The translations under genes were made by a program, and so were the position numbers. Positions 1-7,437 of a stretch of 64,000 nt of DNA are shown one piece after another. Positions within the stretch are counted from its first letter, which is position 1. The number at the start of each line of letters is the position of its first letter. Origin of the DNA: CAIVVT01 sp963838205 (GTDB taxonomy: Bacteria; Acidobacteriota; Terriglobia; Bryobacterales; Bryobacteraceae); the NCBI GenBank assembly GCA_963838205.1, contig CAWIQF010000026.1:1-64000 (forward strand), written 5' to 3'. The notes beneath the pieces are model-generated. The model saw only the letters and a list, made by a program, of their open reading frames with translations, did no database searches and was not told the origin of the DNA.

Positions 1-139
1 CATCTCGCAACACACCTCTCACACGCATAAGGTCAGTTCCAAAGTGCTGGCATGATACTTCGCGTGGGTTGCGCTGAGGATCAAGACTTCCTCTGAAATG
101 AAGTTCTTCGGCTGCGTTGTTGAATTTTAGGTACGCCAT
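1..139 (-). CDS. Partial hypothetical protein, cut by window edge
   Basis: An open frame starts at an ATG at 137-139 on the minus strand and runs 46 codons without a stop to the left edge. The readable residues begin MAYLKFNNAAEELHFRG and are mixed polar and charged, as in a soluble protein. No good ribosome binding site precedes the ATG, so the start may be wrong. I do not recognise the family. It lies in the same orientation as the phage-like genes to its right, and membership of that module is inferred from position only. Confidence 0.35.
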   Translation of the reverse strand, partial: MAYLKFNNAAEELHFRGSLDPQRNPREVSCQHFGTDLMRVRGVLRD

Positions 140-178
140 GTTGATTCGATGCTTGAGATTGCATTCAGGATGTGTTTA

Positions 179-523
179 CTAGTCTGATTCCTTTTGTGCG
201 GGGTGGGTGTTGAGTTCAATCTGTCTCTGGCACAAGACCTCTTGGGCTTCCAATCTCAATCGGAAAGCTTTGCTGTTTCCTTCACTGATTCCAACCGCGA
301 GGCCGATGAAAGAAACGATGAAAACAGGGACGACCATCGTGGAAGGCTCAACAGGTGTGTCTTGATGGGGGATGTAAGCAAGCAACACGGCTGAGAGAAC
401 AATGGACACCAAGAATGTCATCAGGCCGTACCTGATCGCTGTTGTTACGACGATGTACCGAGCCTGCTTGTAAAGATCGTCAGCGAAAACCTGTAAAACG
501 CTGGCATCGTACTCAGTGGGCAT
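179..523 (-). CDS. Small two-helix membrane protein of the mobile module
   Basis: This encodes about 114 residues. A frame upstream stays open to a TTG at 607, but the ATG at 521-523 is preceded by AAGGAG with 7-base spacing and gives MPTEYDASVLQVF, so I chose it. Two hydrophobic stretches are visible, around residues 29-50 (GLMTFLVSIVLSAVLLAYI) and 62-79 (MVVPVFIVSFIGLAVGI), followed by a charged C-terminal tail rich in Arg, Glu and Gln. Function is unknown. A small membrane protein near terminase genes could be a holin-like or superinfection protein, but nothing in the sequence proves that. Confidence 0.55.
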   Translation of the reverse strand: MPTEYDASVLQVFADDLYKQARYIVVTTAIRYGLMTFLVSIVLSAVLLAYIPHQDTPVEPSTMVVPVFIVSFIGLAVGISEGNSKAFRLRLEAQEVLCQRQIELNTHPAQKESD

Positions 524-606
524 CTGCATTCTCCTTGCGGCGAGATTGTACACCTTTGACTCGGCACCAAGGTCTTGGTTGATAATCAACTTGAGGTGAA
601 GCAACA

Positions 607-876
607 ATGGTGGAACAGTGGTTGTTGACTCTTGATCTTGAGCGCGCGAAGACCAGCTTCCGAAGGTACGAGGAGGATGATAAGGTCAAAGTCGCTGTTG
701 CAAAACGTCTGAAGGAACTAGGTCTAACAAAGGAAGAAGCATACATGACCCCATCGAACCAAGTTGTTCGTCATGTTGTTTTTCGTGGTGAACGCGCAAA
801 ACTTGAACAATTTGGTGAGGAGTGCATGGGCGGTGTTGATGATGGTTCGTGGGAATGGGAACTGAAGAAAAAGTGA
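607..876 (+). CDS. Small charged hypothetical protein, divergent from neighbours
   Basis: An 89-residue frame on the plus strand, the only credible plus-strand gene in the first 6.7 kb. A GAGGTG element lies about 8 bases before the ATG. The product is highly charged (many Lys, Glu and Asp), has no membrane segment or signal peptide, and contains KRLKELGLTKEEAY, which looks like a short helical hairpin. The family is not recognised. It starts divergently from the small membrane-protein gene, leaving about 80 bases for two back-to-back promoters. The composition is protein-like, but it could still be a chance frame. Confidence 0.45.
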   Translation: MVEQWLLTLDLERAKTSFRRYEEDDKVKVAVAKRLKELGLTKEEAYMTPSNQVVRHVVFRGERAKLEQFGEECMGGVDDGSWEWELKKK

Positions 877-995
877 ATAGGACCGGGCACCGGGGCCTTG
901 GTTGATTATCTCAGCCCCGGCTTTCCCACGGCAGACAGTGAGCCGGGTGCGTCACTGGTCGCCCCGCTGGTCCCGAGTGCTCACCACCACACCCA

Positions 996-1181
996 TCAAC
1001 CAACACAAGGCATATCGCCGCTATTTTTCGATACAAAAACTGCTAAGGCAGTCAGTTTCTCATCAACGTTTCGTACTCTGTTAAGCAACGCCTTGTTGAT
1101 GTCGATTAAGTCTTGAATTTGTTTCTTCAGTGATTCAATCTGTGGGTCTGGTTTTGTTTCAAACATATTGGGCCTCGCCAT
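996..1181 (-). CDS. Small coiled-coil protein
   Basis: A 61-residue frame, MARPNMFETKPDPQIESLKKQ and onward. Residues 14-50 have heptad-like spacing of Leu, Ile and Val with Lys, Asp and Glu between, so a single coiled coil is likely. The first ATG has no clear ribosome binding site; the Met at residue 6 (1166) is preceded by GAGG at about 6 bases and may be the true start. Function is unknown. Small coiled-coil proteins are common in phage packaging and structural regions, and this one shares strand with the terminase genes upstream. Confidence 0.45.
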   Translation of the reverse strand: MARPNMFETKPDPQIESLKKQIQDLIDINKALLNRVRNVDEKLTALAVFVSKNSGDMPCVG

Positions 1182-1189
1182 CGAAAAAT

Positions 1190-1399
1190 TTAAGTCTGCT
1201 TTGCTGCGTTGTCTGGGTCCCAGACAAAAACTGCCGTGGCCCGACCAGCGTACCGGGCGCGGAAGTAATCACCGGCCTTGCTGATGTTGATCTTGCGTGG
1301 TTTGGTTGATGTCCCTTGCCGGTTCTTGCGACTTTCGGGAACAAACATACTCAGGTTGTGTGCTTCTAGTTGTCTAAGTTGATCCATATAGAACCCCAT
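1190..1399 (-). CDS. Small basic hypothetical protein
   Basis: A frame open from 1576 to 1190 has a protein-like C-terminal part from the Met at 1399: MGFYMDQLRQLEAHNLSMFV and onward, about 69 residues, basic in the middle (ESRKNRQGTSTKPRKINISK). The upstream part of the frame is rich in Cys, Ser and Pro and overlaps the next gene, so I exclude it. A second Met at residue 5 is equally possible; only a weak GGGG precedes it. The family is not recognised and the assignment is weak. Confidence 0.3.
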   Translation of the reverse strand: MGFYMDQLRQLEAHNLSMFVPESRKNRQGTSTKPRKINISKAGDYFRARYAGRATAVFVWDPDNAAKQT

Positions 1400-1523
1400 C
1401 GTGGCGACCAAGAATTTGAAAGAACCGGAGCAGGTAGGAAAGCGGACCTGCCCCGGCTCAAAGCAGGGGGATGGGGAAAGGCTGCCACAAAAAGACCCAT
1501 CACCCTGATGTTGCACTAGCGAA

Positions 1524-2324
1524 CTAGCAACCCTGACCTTTGGACTGCGTGTCAGGTGACGCAGGCAGGATTTCAAGGGGCACAGCCTGCCGCGCGATTA
1601 GACGGTTCACACCGCCTTGCCCCGAACTTGTTGTTAACGATGTGCGGCAGGATTCCGGCCAACCATCGGGCCTTCGTACTCCAACCCACCATGACCTGCT
1701 ACTTGCATCCCAAAGCGATTTTTTGATATTGGAACGCGCTTCAGCAATCTCAAACTCACGTTGCTTGAGTGCACGATACCGAGGTCGCAGTTTGTCGAGT
1801 TCCTTTGTTGATTGAATCACCGCACCTGCGATTTTGATTTTGCGCTCACGAAGTTTGCGTGCCTCTTGCAACTTGTAATTGAGAGTTTCGATTTTGCGAA
1901 GAATGGAACAACCGTCACACCCACAGGCCTCGCCGGAACTCTTGAAACCATCACGACTGCTGGCAACTTTTGGTTCTGTTTCGTTACCAGTCCAACCCCG
2001 ATGCAACTCTAAATGGGGCGTCTTTAACAACTCGCGGAGTTCTTTGATTGCTTTTTCAAACTTCCTAACATTCACATCATGATCGCGGGTGATTGCATCA
2101 AGATGTTGTTTGGCCTGCTCCTCGGTCATCGCACCTTTGAGCCTGTATTCAAGTTCAGCGAGTTCGCCTCGCCAGTTGTCTTCTTTGGGTCGGGCTGCGT
2201 CTTGGGCCGCGCGGCCTTCGCGCTGCTGTTTGGCTATGGCTTCGTTGTCGATTGTCATGACTGCGGGGTCCGCAGTATTAGCAACCAAGTTTGCAAAATT
2301 CTGTTGTTCAGGTGTGTTTGGCAT
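1524..2324 (-). CDS. Coiled-coil phage-type protein, 266 residues
   Basis: The start ATG at 2324 is preceded by AAGGAG with 9-base spacing, which fixes the start well. The N-terminal half is rich in Gln, Asn and Ala; residues about 50-100 and 140-200 are strongly predicted coiled coil (ELAELEYRLKGAMTEEQAK; TLNYKLQEARKLRERKIKIA). Between them lies a CGCDGC pair that could bind metal or form a disulphide. The last 60 residues are Arg-, Ser- and Pro-rich and less convincing. Position downstream of the terminase genes and the helical make-up would suit a scaffolding or accessory structural protein, but this is inference; no family is recognised. Confidence 0.6.
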   Translation of the reverse strand: MPNTPEQQNFANLVANTADPAVMTIDNEAIAKQQREGRAAQDAARPKEDNWRGELAELEYRLKGAMTEEQAKQHLDAITRDHDVNVRKFEKAIKELRELLKTPHLELHRGWTGNETEPKVASSRDGFKSSGEACGCDGCSILRKIETLNYKLQEARKLRERKIKIAGAVIQSTKELDKLRPRYRALKQREFEIAEARSNIKKSLWDASSRSWWVGVRRPDGWPESCRTSLTTSSGQGGVNRLIARQAVPLEILPASPDTQSKGQGC

Positions 2325-2363
2325 ACGGTGTTACTCCTTTACGGTGTTACGAATTTTGAAGCA

Positions 2364-2446
2364 ACAACGGTGGAGATGTCCGTCCACACCGTTGTCTACC
2401 CCCATCGAAGCCTTTGGCGCAGGCAATACCCCTAATTTCGATGGGG
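2364..2446 (-). promoter_or_regulatory. Two tandem hairpins between phage-type genes
   Basis: Two inverted repeats stand side by side in the gap between two minus-strand genes. The first pairs ACAACGGTG (2364-2372) with CACCGTTGT (2387-2395). The second pairs CCCCATCGAA (2400-2409) with TTCGATGGGG (2437-2446), ten bases without mismatch. Next to them ACGGTGTTAC is repeated directly at about 2326 and 2341. No T-run follows on either strand, so a classical terminator is not supported. An RNA processing site, an operator pair or a packaging-related site are open options. Confidence 0.5.
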
Positions 2447-2457
2447 AATCTTTGTGG

Positions 2458-2730
2458 TTAGTCGAAGGCTTCTGCTTTCTTGGTTGCTAGGTTCGCTTTG
2501 TCAATTGCATCAGCCGCACGGTTGTTTGCCCTTGCAGCAACTTGATGGGATTCTTTCTTCACCCCATCCTTGAGTTCATCGGCCTTCGCATCGTGGGCAT
2601 CAGCCTTGGCCCGATGATCGCTGGCACTCATGGGGTAACCAGCTTCGTTGATGTTTTGCAGAGCCGCTTTGCTTCGTGCAGCGGATTCCGCCAATAGGTT
2701 GTCGCTTACTTCCTTGATTTCTTGCCGCAT
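2458..2730 (-). CDS. Small Ala/Lys-rich helical protein
   Basis: This encodes 90 residues. Two ATGs are available; the one at 2728-2730 has AAGGAG with 7-base spacing (MRQEIKEVSDNLLAES), while the upstream one at 2763 would lie inside the preceding gene. The protein is almost entirely helical and low in complexity, with repeated Ala, Lys, Asp and Asn (HRAKADAHDAKADELKDG). No Cys and no membrane segment are present. The function is unknown; such proteins occur in phage late regions as scaffold or decoration-type proteins. It is followed by the tandem hairpins. Confidence 0.55.
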   Translation of the reverse strand: MRQEIKEVSDNLLAESAARSKAALQNINEAGYPMSASDHRAKADAHDAKADELKDGVKKESHQVAARANNRAADAIDKANLATKKAEAFD

Positions 2731-2746
2731 GTTGTTTCTCCTTTGG

Positions 2747-2956
2747 TTAAAATTGGTGGTCATTTATTCCACCGGGGTCATCCTCTTCTTCCGGTTGTTT
2801 GCGGGCATCCCTGACAACTTGCTGAATGAGTGCCGTTATCAACGGGAGATTGGCTTTTGTTGGAGCAATCCCCGAGTGATAGATGCAATCATCAATCAAG
2901 ATTTCGAGTGCTCCAGCCTCGGCCTCTTCCCGCTGACGTTTTTGCCGAAGCCTCAC
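2747..2956 (-). CDS. Small acidic hypothetical protein, coupled to terminase
   Basis: A 69-residue frame starts with GTG at 2954-2956, whose last two bases belong to the terminase stop codon (GTGA overlap), a layout typical of translational coupling. The product starts with a basic stretch (MRLRQKRQRE), has a hydrophobic helix (LITALIQQVV) and ends acidic (RKQPEEEDDPGG). No family is recognised. The tight overlap is the main support for it being real. Confidence 0.45.
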   Translation of the reverse strand: MRLRQKRQREEAEAGALEILIDDCIYHSGIAPTKANLPLITALIQQVVRDARKQPEEEDDPGGINDHQF

Positions 2957-4539
2957 CGCAACTTCGCGGCGATGTTGAAAGAGTTTTGTGGTTGAACTTC
3001 TGAATAGAGTTTTTGATATCCATAAGAACTCCTCCCAGTTGGTTCATCGTCAAAGAAGCTGTCTAGAGCCGTATCCGAATCCCCATCAAGATCGAAAGCT
3101 GGGTGACGCGGATCATCAATGGTGATGACCCCTCCGCTTTGTTCAAGACGTGGTTGCTTAAAGAATCCTTCGCCGCGAACGAACCCAGCTTGTGCCCATG
3201 TATAGGCATCAACACAGTCATCGTGCTCAGACAGTGGGAACTCTTCCAACTCCCTGATGAACTGTTCTTTCCAAACGGCATCAACCGGCAAATCAACCTG
3301 ACCGTTGTTCTGTGCTGATGCAATGGCCTCGGCCCGCATCTCTTTGTTGTGAGTTGGCAGGACTGGAATAGGCTTTACCAACGAATCGCTGACCATGTTT
3401 ACGTAAGCGATTTCCTGCAACATCTGCTGACCGGCAGAAGCGTCTTCGATGAAGACCTGTGGAAACAACTTGTACTTCTGGTAGACCTCACACCACTTTG
3501 CAAACACAAGTTGCTTCATCATCGGAAAGTCAGGCTTGCCCCGGAACACATCAAGCACCGCATAGCGCCCGTTGTTCATCAACGCGACGGTGCAACAGAC
3601 GGTGTAGTCGTTGCTTGCACCGGCTTTGCCACTGGCAAAATCCCATGCTTGGTTGATTGCGATGGGGGAGAACTGCCCCAACGTGCCCCACTTGTCACGC
3701 GGGAAGAGGCAATTGGAGCCAACTGACGGCCTGCACATATACAGTGCTTGCCACTTTCGATCACGCATCGTTGCTTTAATCTCTTCCAACTCCGCGCGTG
3801 GATGAACCTCAGGCCACAGGGCCTCGTAAGGTTCCAAAAACTGTTTCTCACCTGTCCGGGTGTCTTCGATGTAGCTGTCTTCCCCATCGTTGGTTGCGGC
3901 AAGCACTACGACGGTCCACTGCCGAGCGGCCTTGTTGGTCCGCGCAATGCGTAGATTCTCCATGGCGAGGTCCGACAGGTGCCATGGAGTTGTTACCAAG
4001 ATGATCTTCTTTGAGCGAGGTGAAATCACTGAAAAGAAGTTTTCACTGATGGTTGCCCGCACCGTGGGTGACATCGCATCTTTTTCGTTGCGGCAGATGT
4101 CATCAACAATCGCCAGGTCTACCGTGTGACCGGCAATCGAACCATTCAACGGAGCACCAATCAACGAAAAGCGGCCATCCTGCCCCGGCACATCAAGCAA
4201 CAACGCATTTTGCGTATCCTTCTCACCCACTGGCCAACCGTAGGTCTTTTGCCAGTATTCCCCACGCATAGTGTTGCGGTTGGCGACCACCGCACGTTGC
4301 ACCAATGGGTTGCCGTAGGCTGTCAGCAAAACGTGATGGAGCGGATTGCGACCGAGGATGTAGGAAGGCAGCCGGTCGGAGAACACAAAGCTTTTGCCAT
4401 GCTGCACCGGCATCAACAACATAAGGTTGTTGACTTCCCCGGAAGCAACACGCTCAATTTGCTGTGCGGCAAGCCGATGATGGTTGGGTATCGCCTTGTA
4501 GGGTGAAGTCTCACTCAGATGTTCAAGAAAGGTTGCCAT
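2953..4539 (-). CDS. Phage terminase, large subunit (TerL)
   Basis: This is the ATPase and nuclease that drives DNA packaging into phage heads. The 528 residues show the expected two-domain layout: a variant Walker A MPVQHGKS (residues 43-50), Walker B DLAIVDD (141-147), the coupling motif LVTTPWH (181-187), then an RNase H-fold nuclease with acidic residues at WDFASGK (D300), IEDASAG (E365/D366) and HDDCVDAYTWA (D440, D441, D444). The length is within the usual 450-600. AAGGAG lies 8 bases before the ATG, and the start overlaps the preceding small-terminase-like gene by 17 bases. About 70 residues after the nuclease end (GVITIDDPRHPAFDLDGD) form an acidic tail of unknown use. All key residues are present, so the enzyme looks intact. 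Confidence 0.9.
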   Translation of the reverse strand: MATFLEHLSETSPYKAIPNHHRLAAQQIERVASGEVNNLMLLMPVQHGKSFVFSDRLPSYILGRNPLHHVLLTAYGNPLVQRAVVANRNTMRGEYWQKTYGWPVGEKDTQNALLLDVPGQDGRFSLIGAPLNGSIAGHTVDLAIVDDICRNEKDAMSPTVRATISENFFSVISPRSKKIILVTTPWHLSDLAMENLRIARTNKAARQWTVVVLAATNDGEDSYIEDTRTGEKQFLEPYEALWPEVHPRAELEEIKATMRDRKWQALYMCRPSVGSNCLFPRDKWGTLGQFSPIAINQAWDFASGKAGASNDYTVCCTVALMNNGRYAVLDVFRGKPDFPMMKQLVFAKWCEVYQKYKLFPQVFIEDASAGQQMLQEIAYVNMVSDSLVKPIPVLPTHNKEMRAEAIASAQNNGQVDLPVDAVWKEQFIRELEEFPLSEHDDCVDAYTWAQAGFVRGEGFFKQPRLEQSGGVITIDDPRHPAFDLDGDSDTALDSFFDDEPTGRSSYGYQKLYSEVQPQNSFNIAAKLR

Positions 4540-5071
4540 CGGTCAGACTCCTTTCCACTGGCTGCAAGGGCATCGCATCAACAACCACCGGCTTCTTGCG
4601 TGACTTCGCAAACTCTCGCATCAATAACAACGCTTCCTGCCTATCCCCATCACTGAGGTCAAGCAACTCTTGCCGGATTTCCAAGTACAGAGAATCAAGT
4701 TGAGGCCCACTGACGTGACCAACAATGCTCTTGCTTGGTTCATCGGCACCGTGCAACTCACGAAGGTCTTTCCACGTCGCACGCACTTCGCGTACAAGTT
4801 CCGCGTCGGTCATTTCCTCGCTTTGCTTGATGAAGGCCAACAACCCACGCAACTCCCCATCGGCCTCTTCGCGTATTGCATTGGCGATGGGGGATGCTTC
4901 TTTGCGGGCGAGGGAAAGGTTGTTATGTACGGTCTTCACTGCCACACCTTCAACCTTGGCAATCTCAGCCGCACTCTTTCCCAACGCAGACAACTTCTGC
5001 ATTCTCGCGCGGCGCACCTCTGCCTGACTCTTGCGGTCTTTGTTGATCTGTTTCAGACGTTGGCGGCTCAT
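4523..5071 (-). CDS. Terminase small subunit-like HTH protein
   Basis: This encodes about 182 residues. The frame extends to 5098, but the ATG at 5069-5071 forms an ATGA overlap with the stop of the preceding gene and has AAAGAGG just upstream, so I chose it. The N-terminus is very basic (MSRQRLKQINKDRKSQAEVRRAR) and is followed by a sigma-70/homeodomain-like helix-turn-helix (LSALGKSAAEIAKVEGVAV, then KTVHNNLSLARKEA, about residues 28-60). The C-terminal half is acidic and helical, suited to oligomerisation. Position directly before the large terminase, with a 17-base overlap, supports a DNA-recognition role in packaging. The family match itself is inferred from fold-like features. Confidence 0.6.
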   Translation of the reverse strand: MSRQRLKQINKDRKSQAEVRRARMQKLSALGKSAAEIAKVEGVAVKTVHNNLSLARKEASPIANAIREEADGELRGLLAFIKQSEEMTDAELVREVRATWKDLRELHGADEPSKSIVGHVSGPQLDSLYLEIRQELLDLSDGDRQEALLLMREFAKSRKKPVVVDAMPLQPVERSLTDGNLS

Positions 5072-5265
5072 GCTGCCTCTTTCTGCCGTGACAACCAAGC
5101 TTCCACATCAGCCTTCACAAACCGGATGGTCGTGTTGATTCGGAGCACAGGAAAGGGATTGACCTTCATGCGCTCACGGCCTCGCTCAGAGGTCCACTCG
5201 TACACACTTCTTTTGCTTACTCGCAGCAACGAAGCAACTTCGTCAATGGTTAGGATTTCACTCAT
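5068..5265 (-). CDS. AlpA/excisionase-type helix-turn-helix protein
   Basis: A 65-residue protein, MSEILTIDEVASLLRVSKRS and onward. It is a complete HTH_17/MerR-like winged helix: ILTIDEVASLLRVSKRSVYEWT is the recognition unit, followed by a wing region with FPVLRINTTIRFVKADVEAWL, typical of AlpA, Xis and related phage DNA-binding proteins. Such proteins act as excision factors or as transcriptional activators of integrase genes. No integrase lies in the window, so which role applies cannot be decided. The stop overlaps the next gene by ATGA. Confidence 0.8.
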   Translation of the reverse strand: MSEILTIDEVASLLRVSKRSVYEWTSERGRERMKVNPFPVLRINTTIRFVKADVEAWLSRQKEAA

Positions 5266-5271
5266 GGCCCG

Positions 5272-5643
5272 TCACCCCTGTTGTGTTGTTTGCTCCGGTT
5301 CAACTTGCTCAGGTTCTTTCGGCCCGAGGTGATGTTCCAAGACCTTCTCACCGTTCTCCGTTAGTGAAATTAGTTTGGTTGTGCCGTGACCCGAAAACTC
5401 ACTCTTGATGTACCCCACCTCAACCAATCTGTTGATTAGCAACGTCCACTCATGCAAGAAAGGTCGTTCGCCGCAAGCGTTGGCAAGTACACCTTCTGTT
5501 GTTGGTTTTTTCCTCAGCCCGCGCATTACTCTCATTGCGCGGGCTGAGTCGATAAAGCTTCCACCGAATTCATCAGTTAGGCAAAATTGATCGAAAATAC
5601 GATCACCCTTTTCGGCTGATCGTGGTTTAGGTTGTTCGTTCAT
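5272..5643 (-). CDS. Winged-helix-like protein of the mobile module
   Basis: This encodes 123 residues. Two ATGs two codons apart exist; AAGGAG has 7-base spacing to the second (5641-5643) and only 1 to the first, so the start is MNEQPKPRSAEKGDRIFD. The central region (about residues 40-100) looks like a winged helix: VLANACGERPFLHEWTLLINRLVEVGYIK, followed by a beta wing GTTKLISLTENGEKVLEHH. The C-terminus is Glu/Pro/Gln-rich. It overlaps the end of the AAA ATPase gene by 17 bases. A replication or regulatory DNA-binding role alongside the RepA-like ATPase is likely, but the family is not named with confidence. Confidence 0.55.
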   Translation of the reverse strand: MNEQPKPRSAEKGDRIFDQFCLTDEFGGSFIDSARAMRVMRGLRKKPTTEGVLANACGERPFLHEWTLLINRLVEVGYIKSEFSGHGTTKLISLTENGEKVLEHHLGPKEPEQVEPEQTTQQG

Positions 5644-6724
5644 GTTCATTCTCCTTTGTTGAATCGAATTCTGATTCCTTCAACCATCTTTCGATGGTTC
5701 GCCTGTCGTGCTTACTTCCAAACTCCTTGTTGACTGCATCAGCCTTTTCCTGACCCGACCCATCAACGCTTTTGGCGAGAGCGATCTTTTGTTGCTTCAA
5801 TGAGTCTTCCTTCGGGCCGGGTTTCCTATCTCCGTTGAACGGCTCGGCATCGGCATCAATCACTTTGAAGTTGCCGGTGTCAGACAGGTGCGGCCTGCCC
5901 TGTAAGATCATGTCGGGTATCTGCTCATCAAGATCACGGCCAGTGATGCAGTGAAAGCGAACCTTGTTGGTTGCTTCGTCTTCCTGTTTCAACCCGTAAG
6001 CGTTGGTCAGTGCAGCACCAAACTCACCCGAGCCGCGAAACATATTTTGTAAGGTCATGGTGGTTGCATCGGCAAATCCCTTGGCCGCGTGGTGAGCAAC
6101 CCATACTGACCTCGCACCGGCTGTAATCAGGTTGAGAATGTTTTCAGTAACAACTTTCACGTCTTCAACGTCGTTCTCATTCCCATCGAGATAGCGAACG
6201 GCAGTGTCAATGAAGATGTCCGCACCCTTCACCAACTGAAGCAACGAAGCGTTGGTCAGCGCAATCTTTTCGCCCGATGAGAGTGTTCTGACAAACAACC
6301 CCCCATCGGGATTGGTGATGGGGTCATAAAGGAACCTCATCAGACCAAGTATCTTGAACCGTTTTTTCAGTGACCCACGCGAAGCTTCAGGGCAGAGGTA
6401 GATGACACGCTCTGCTGGCCGAGGCACATAGAAACGTTTGTCGTTGAACAACGGTTCCTGCGTCAGCAGAGACTTAGCAGTACATAGTAGTGCCCAACTC
6501 TTGCTCTGCTTTGGCAGACCTCCGTACCAAGTTGATTCACCTTGATGGGAGATGCCGTTGATGACCCACGGCAAATCCGGCTCATTCTCAAATGTTGATT
6601 GCGTTTCAAACATCCCTTTCGGGTCATCGGATTCATCACCATCGACGATCACACCCCACTTCTCACAAGGCCGGTGGAAGATCACAACATCAACTTCAGG
6701 ACACTTACTGCGAAACTCCGGCAC
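5627..6724 (-). CDS. RepA/AAA_25-like ATPase, probably truncated at its N-terminus
   Basis: About 365 residues of a hexameric-helicase-like ATPase found in phages and plasmids. Features: YGGLPKQSKSWALLCTAK is a Walker A variant (GLPKQSKS, about residues 69-76), ADIFIDTAVR is the Walker B, and VWVAHHAAKGF is the sensor-like strand that follows it in the RepA/DnaB-type fold. The C-terminus is basic with a short helical DNA-binding look (SKHDRRTIERWLKES). The only available start is a GTG at 6724, with a TGA two codons further out, and this falls exactly where the DNA character changes. The natural N-terminus, perhaps with a primase-like part, may be missing. Confidence 0.7.
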   Translation of the reverse strand: MPEFRSKCPEVDVVIFHRPCEKWGVIVDGDESDDPKGMFETQSTFENEPDLPWVINGISHQGESTWYGGLPKQSKSWALLCTAKSLLTQEPLFNDKRFYVPRPAERVIYLCPEASRGSLKKRFKILGLMRFLYDPITNPDGGLFVRTLSSGEKIALTNASLLQLVKGADIFIDTAVRYLDGNENDVEDVKVVTENILNLITAGARSVWVAHHAAKGFADATTMTLQNMFRGSGEFGAALTNAYGLKQEDEATNKVRFHCITGRDLDEQIPDMILQGRPHLSDTGNFKVIDADAEPFNGDRKPGPKEDSLKQQKIALAKSVDGSGQEKADAVNKEFGSKHDRRTIERWLKESEFDSTKENEHERTT

Positions 6725-6735
6725 GCTTCAACCAC
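6710..6735. other. Junction between phage-like DNA and chromosome
   Basis: Left of this point genes are moderate-GC with strong AAGGAG sites; right of it GC is high and codon use follows C/G third positions. The minus-strand AAA ATPase loses its start here and a plus-strand membrane-protein frame begins without a start codon, so two genes are cut at one point. I see no direct repeat, tRNA or integrase that would mark a normal attachment site. An insertion edge, a deletion scar or an assembly join would all look like this. Confidence 0.6.
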
Positions 6736-7368
6736 TGGCCTATCTGGGTCTTTGTCTTTTTTCTGATCCCCGGACCGATGACGTTCGACCTGTTCGCCCA
6801 CGGTTTTCACAGCGGTATGGCTCTGTGGCTCGTGGCTGTGATTATCGGCACGGGCACCGCAGGCTTGGGGGGTAATCTGCCAGGTTGCGAACCGGCGCCG
6901 TACATCATTCGCTTCACAGAGGACAAGCCGAACCTGGTGTACCGGCGTGTGTGCTACACGTTTGCCTGGAGCGCGGCGATCACGTACGGCGTGTTGAATC
7001 TGGCAGGACTAGTGGTAGCGATCACGACCGGCAAATGGATGCTCAAGCAGATCTATGAGTACGCCTACTTTCCTATCGCCGTGCCGATCTGGGTTCTCGG
7101 GGCTATGGGCCGACTGCCGCGCGTGAAGCCATCAACGCAAGGCGAAGGTGTCGAGCGACGCTACTTCTACGGATCGGTTTGGGCGATGTGCATCGCGCAG
7201 CCGGTATTGTGGATTCTCTATCTGCTGCTGCCGCGCAATCGCACGACTGACATTGTTGAACTCATCGTCTATGTTGGGTTGCTATCGTTTGTCGGTTACC
7301 TGAGCTACAAGGGGCACCTGCCGCGTACGCGCAAGATCGTTCCGGGTGAGATTGCGGCATTGGACTGA
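6724..7368 (+). pseudogene. 5'-truncated polytopic membrane protein
   Basis: About 214 residues remain, starting inside the coding region (RFNHWPIWVFVFF). Five hydrophobic segments are visible: WVFVFFLIPGPMTFDLF, GMALWLVAVIIGTGTAGLGG, WSAAITYGVLNLAGLVVAI, YFPIAVPIWVLGAMG, and a pair YGSVWAMCIAQPVLWILYLLL and IVELIVYVGLLSFVGYLSY. The C-terminus is short and basic. No catalytic motif is evident and the family is not recognised. The frame continues left only into sequence that is antisense to the phage ATPase, so the native start has been lost at the junction. Confidence 0.6.
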
Positions 7369-7437
7369 GGGCGAGACGCTGGCCCCAACGCGCCGCAGCG
7401 TGGATGGCCGATAAGTCCGGCGGATTTCCAATAGGGA

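Noticed and set aside
7369..7437. Terminator between the truncated membrane gene and pgm
   Set aside because: AAGTCCG and CGGATTT pair only partly and no T-run follows, so I do not list it.
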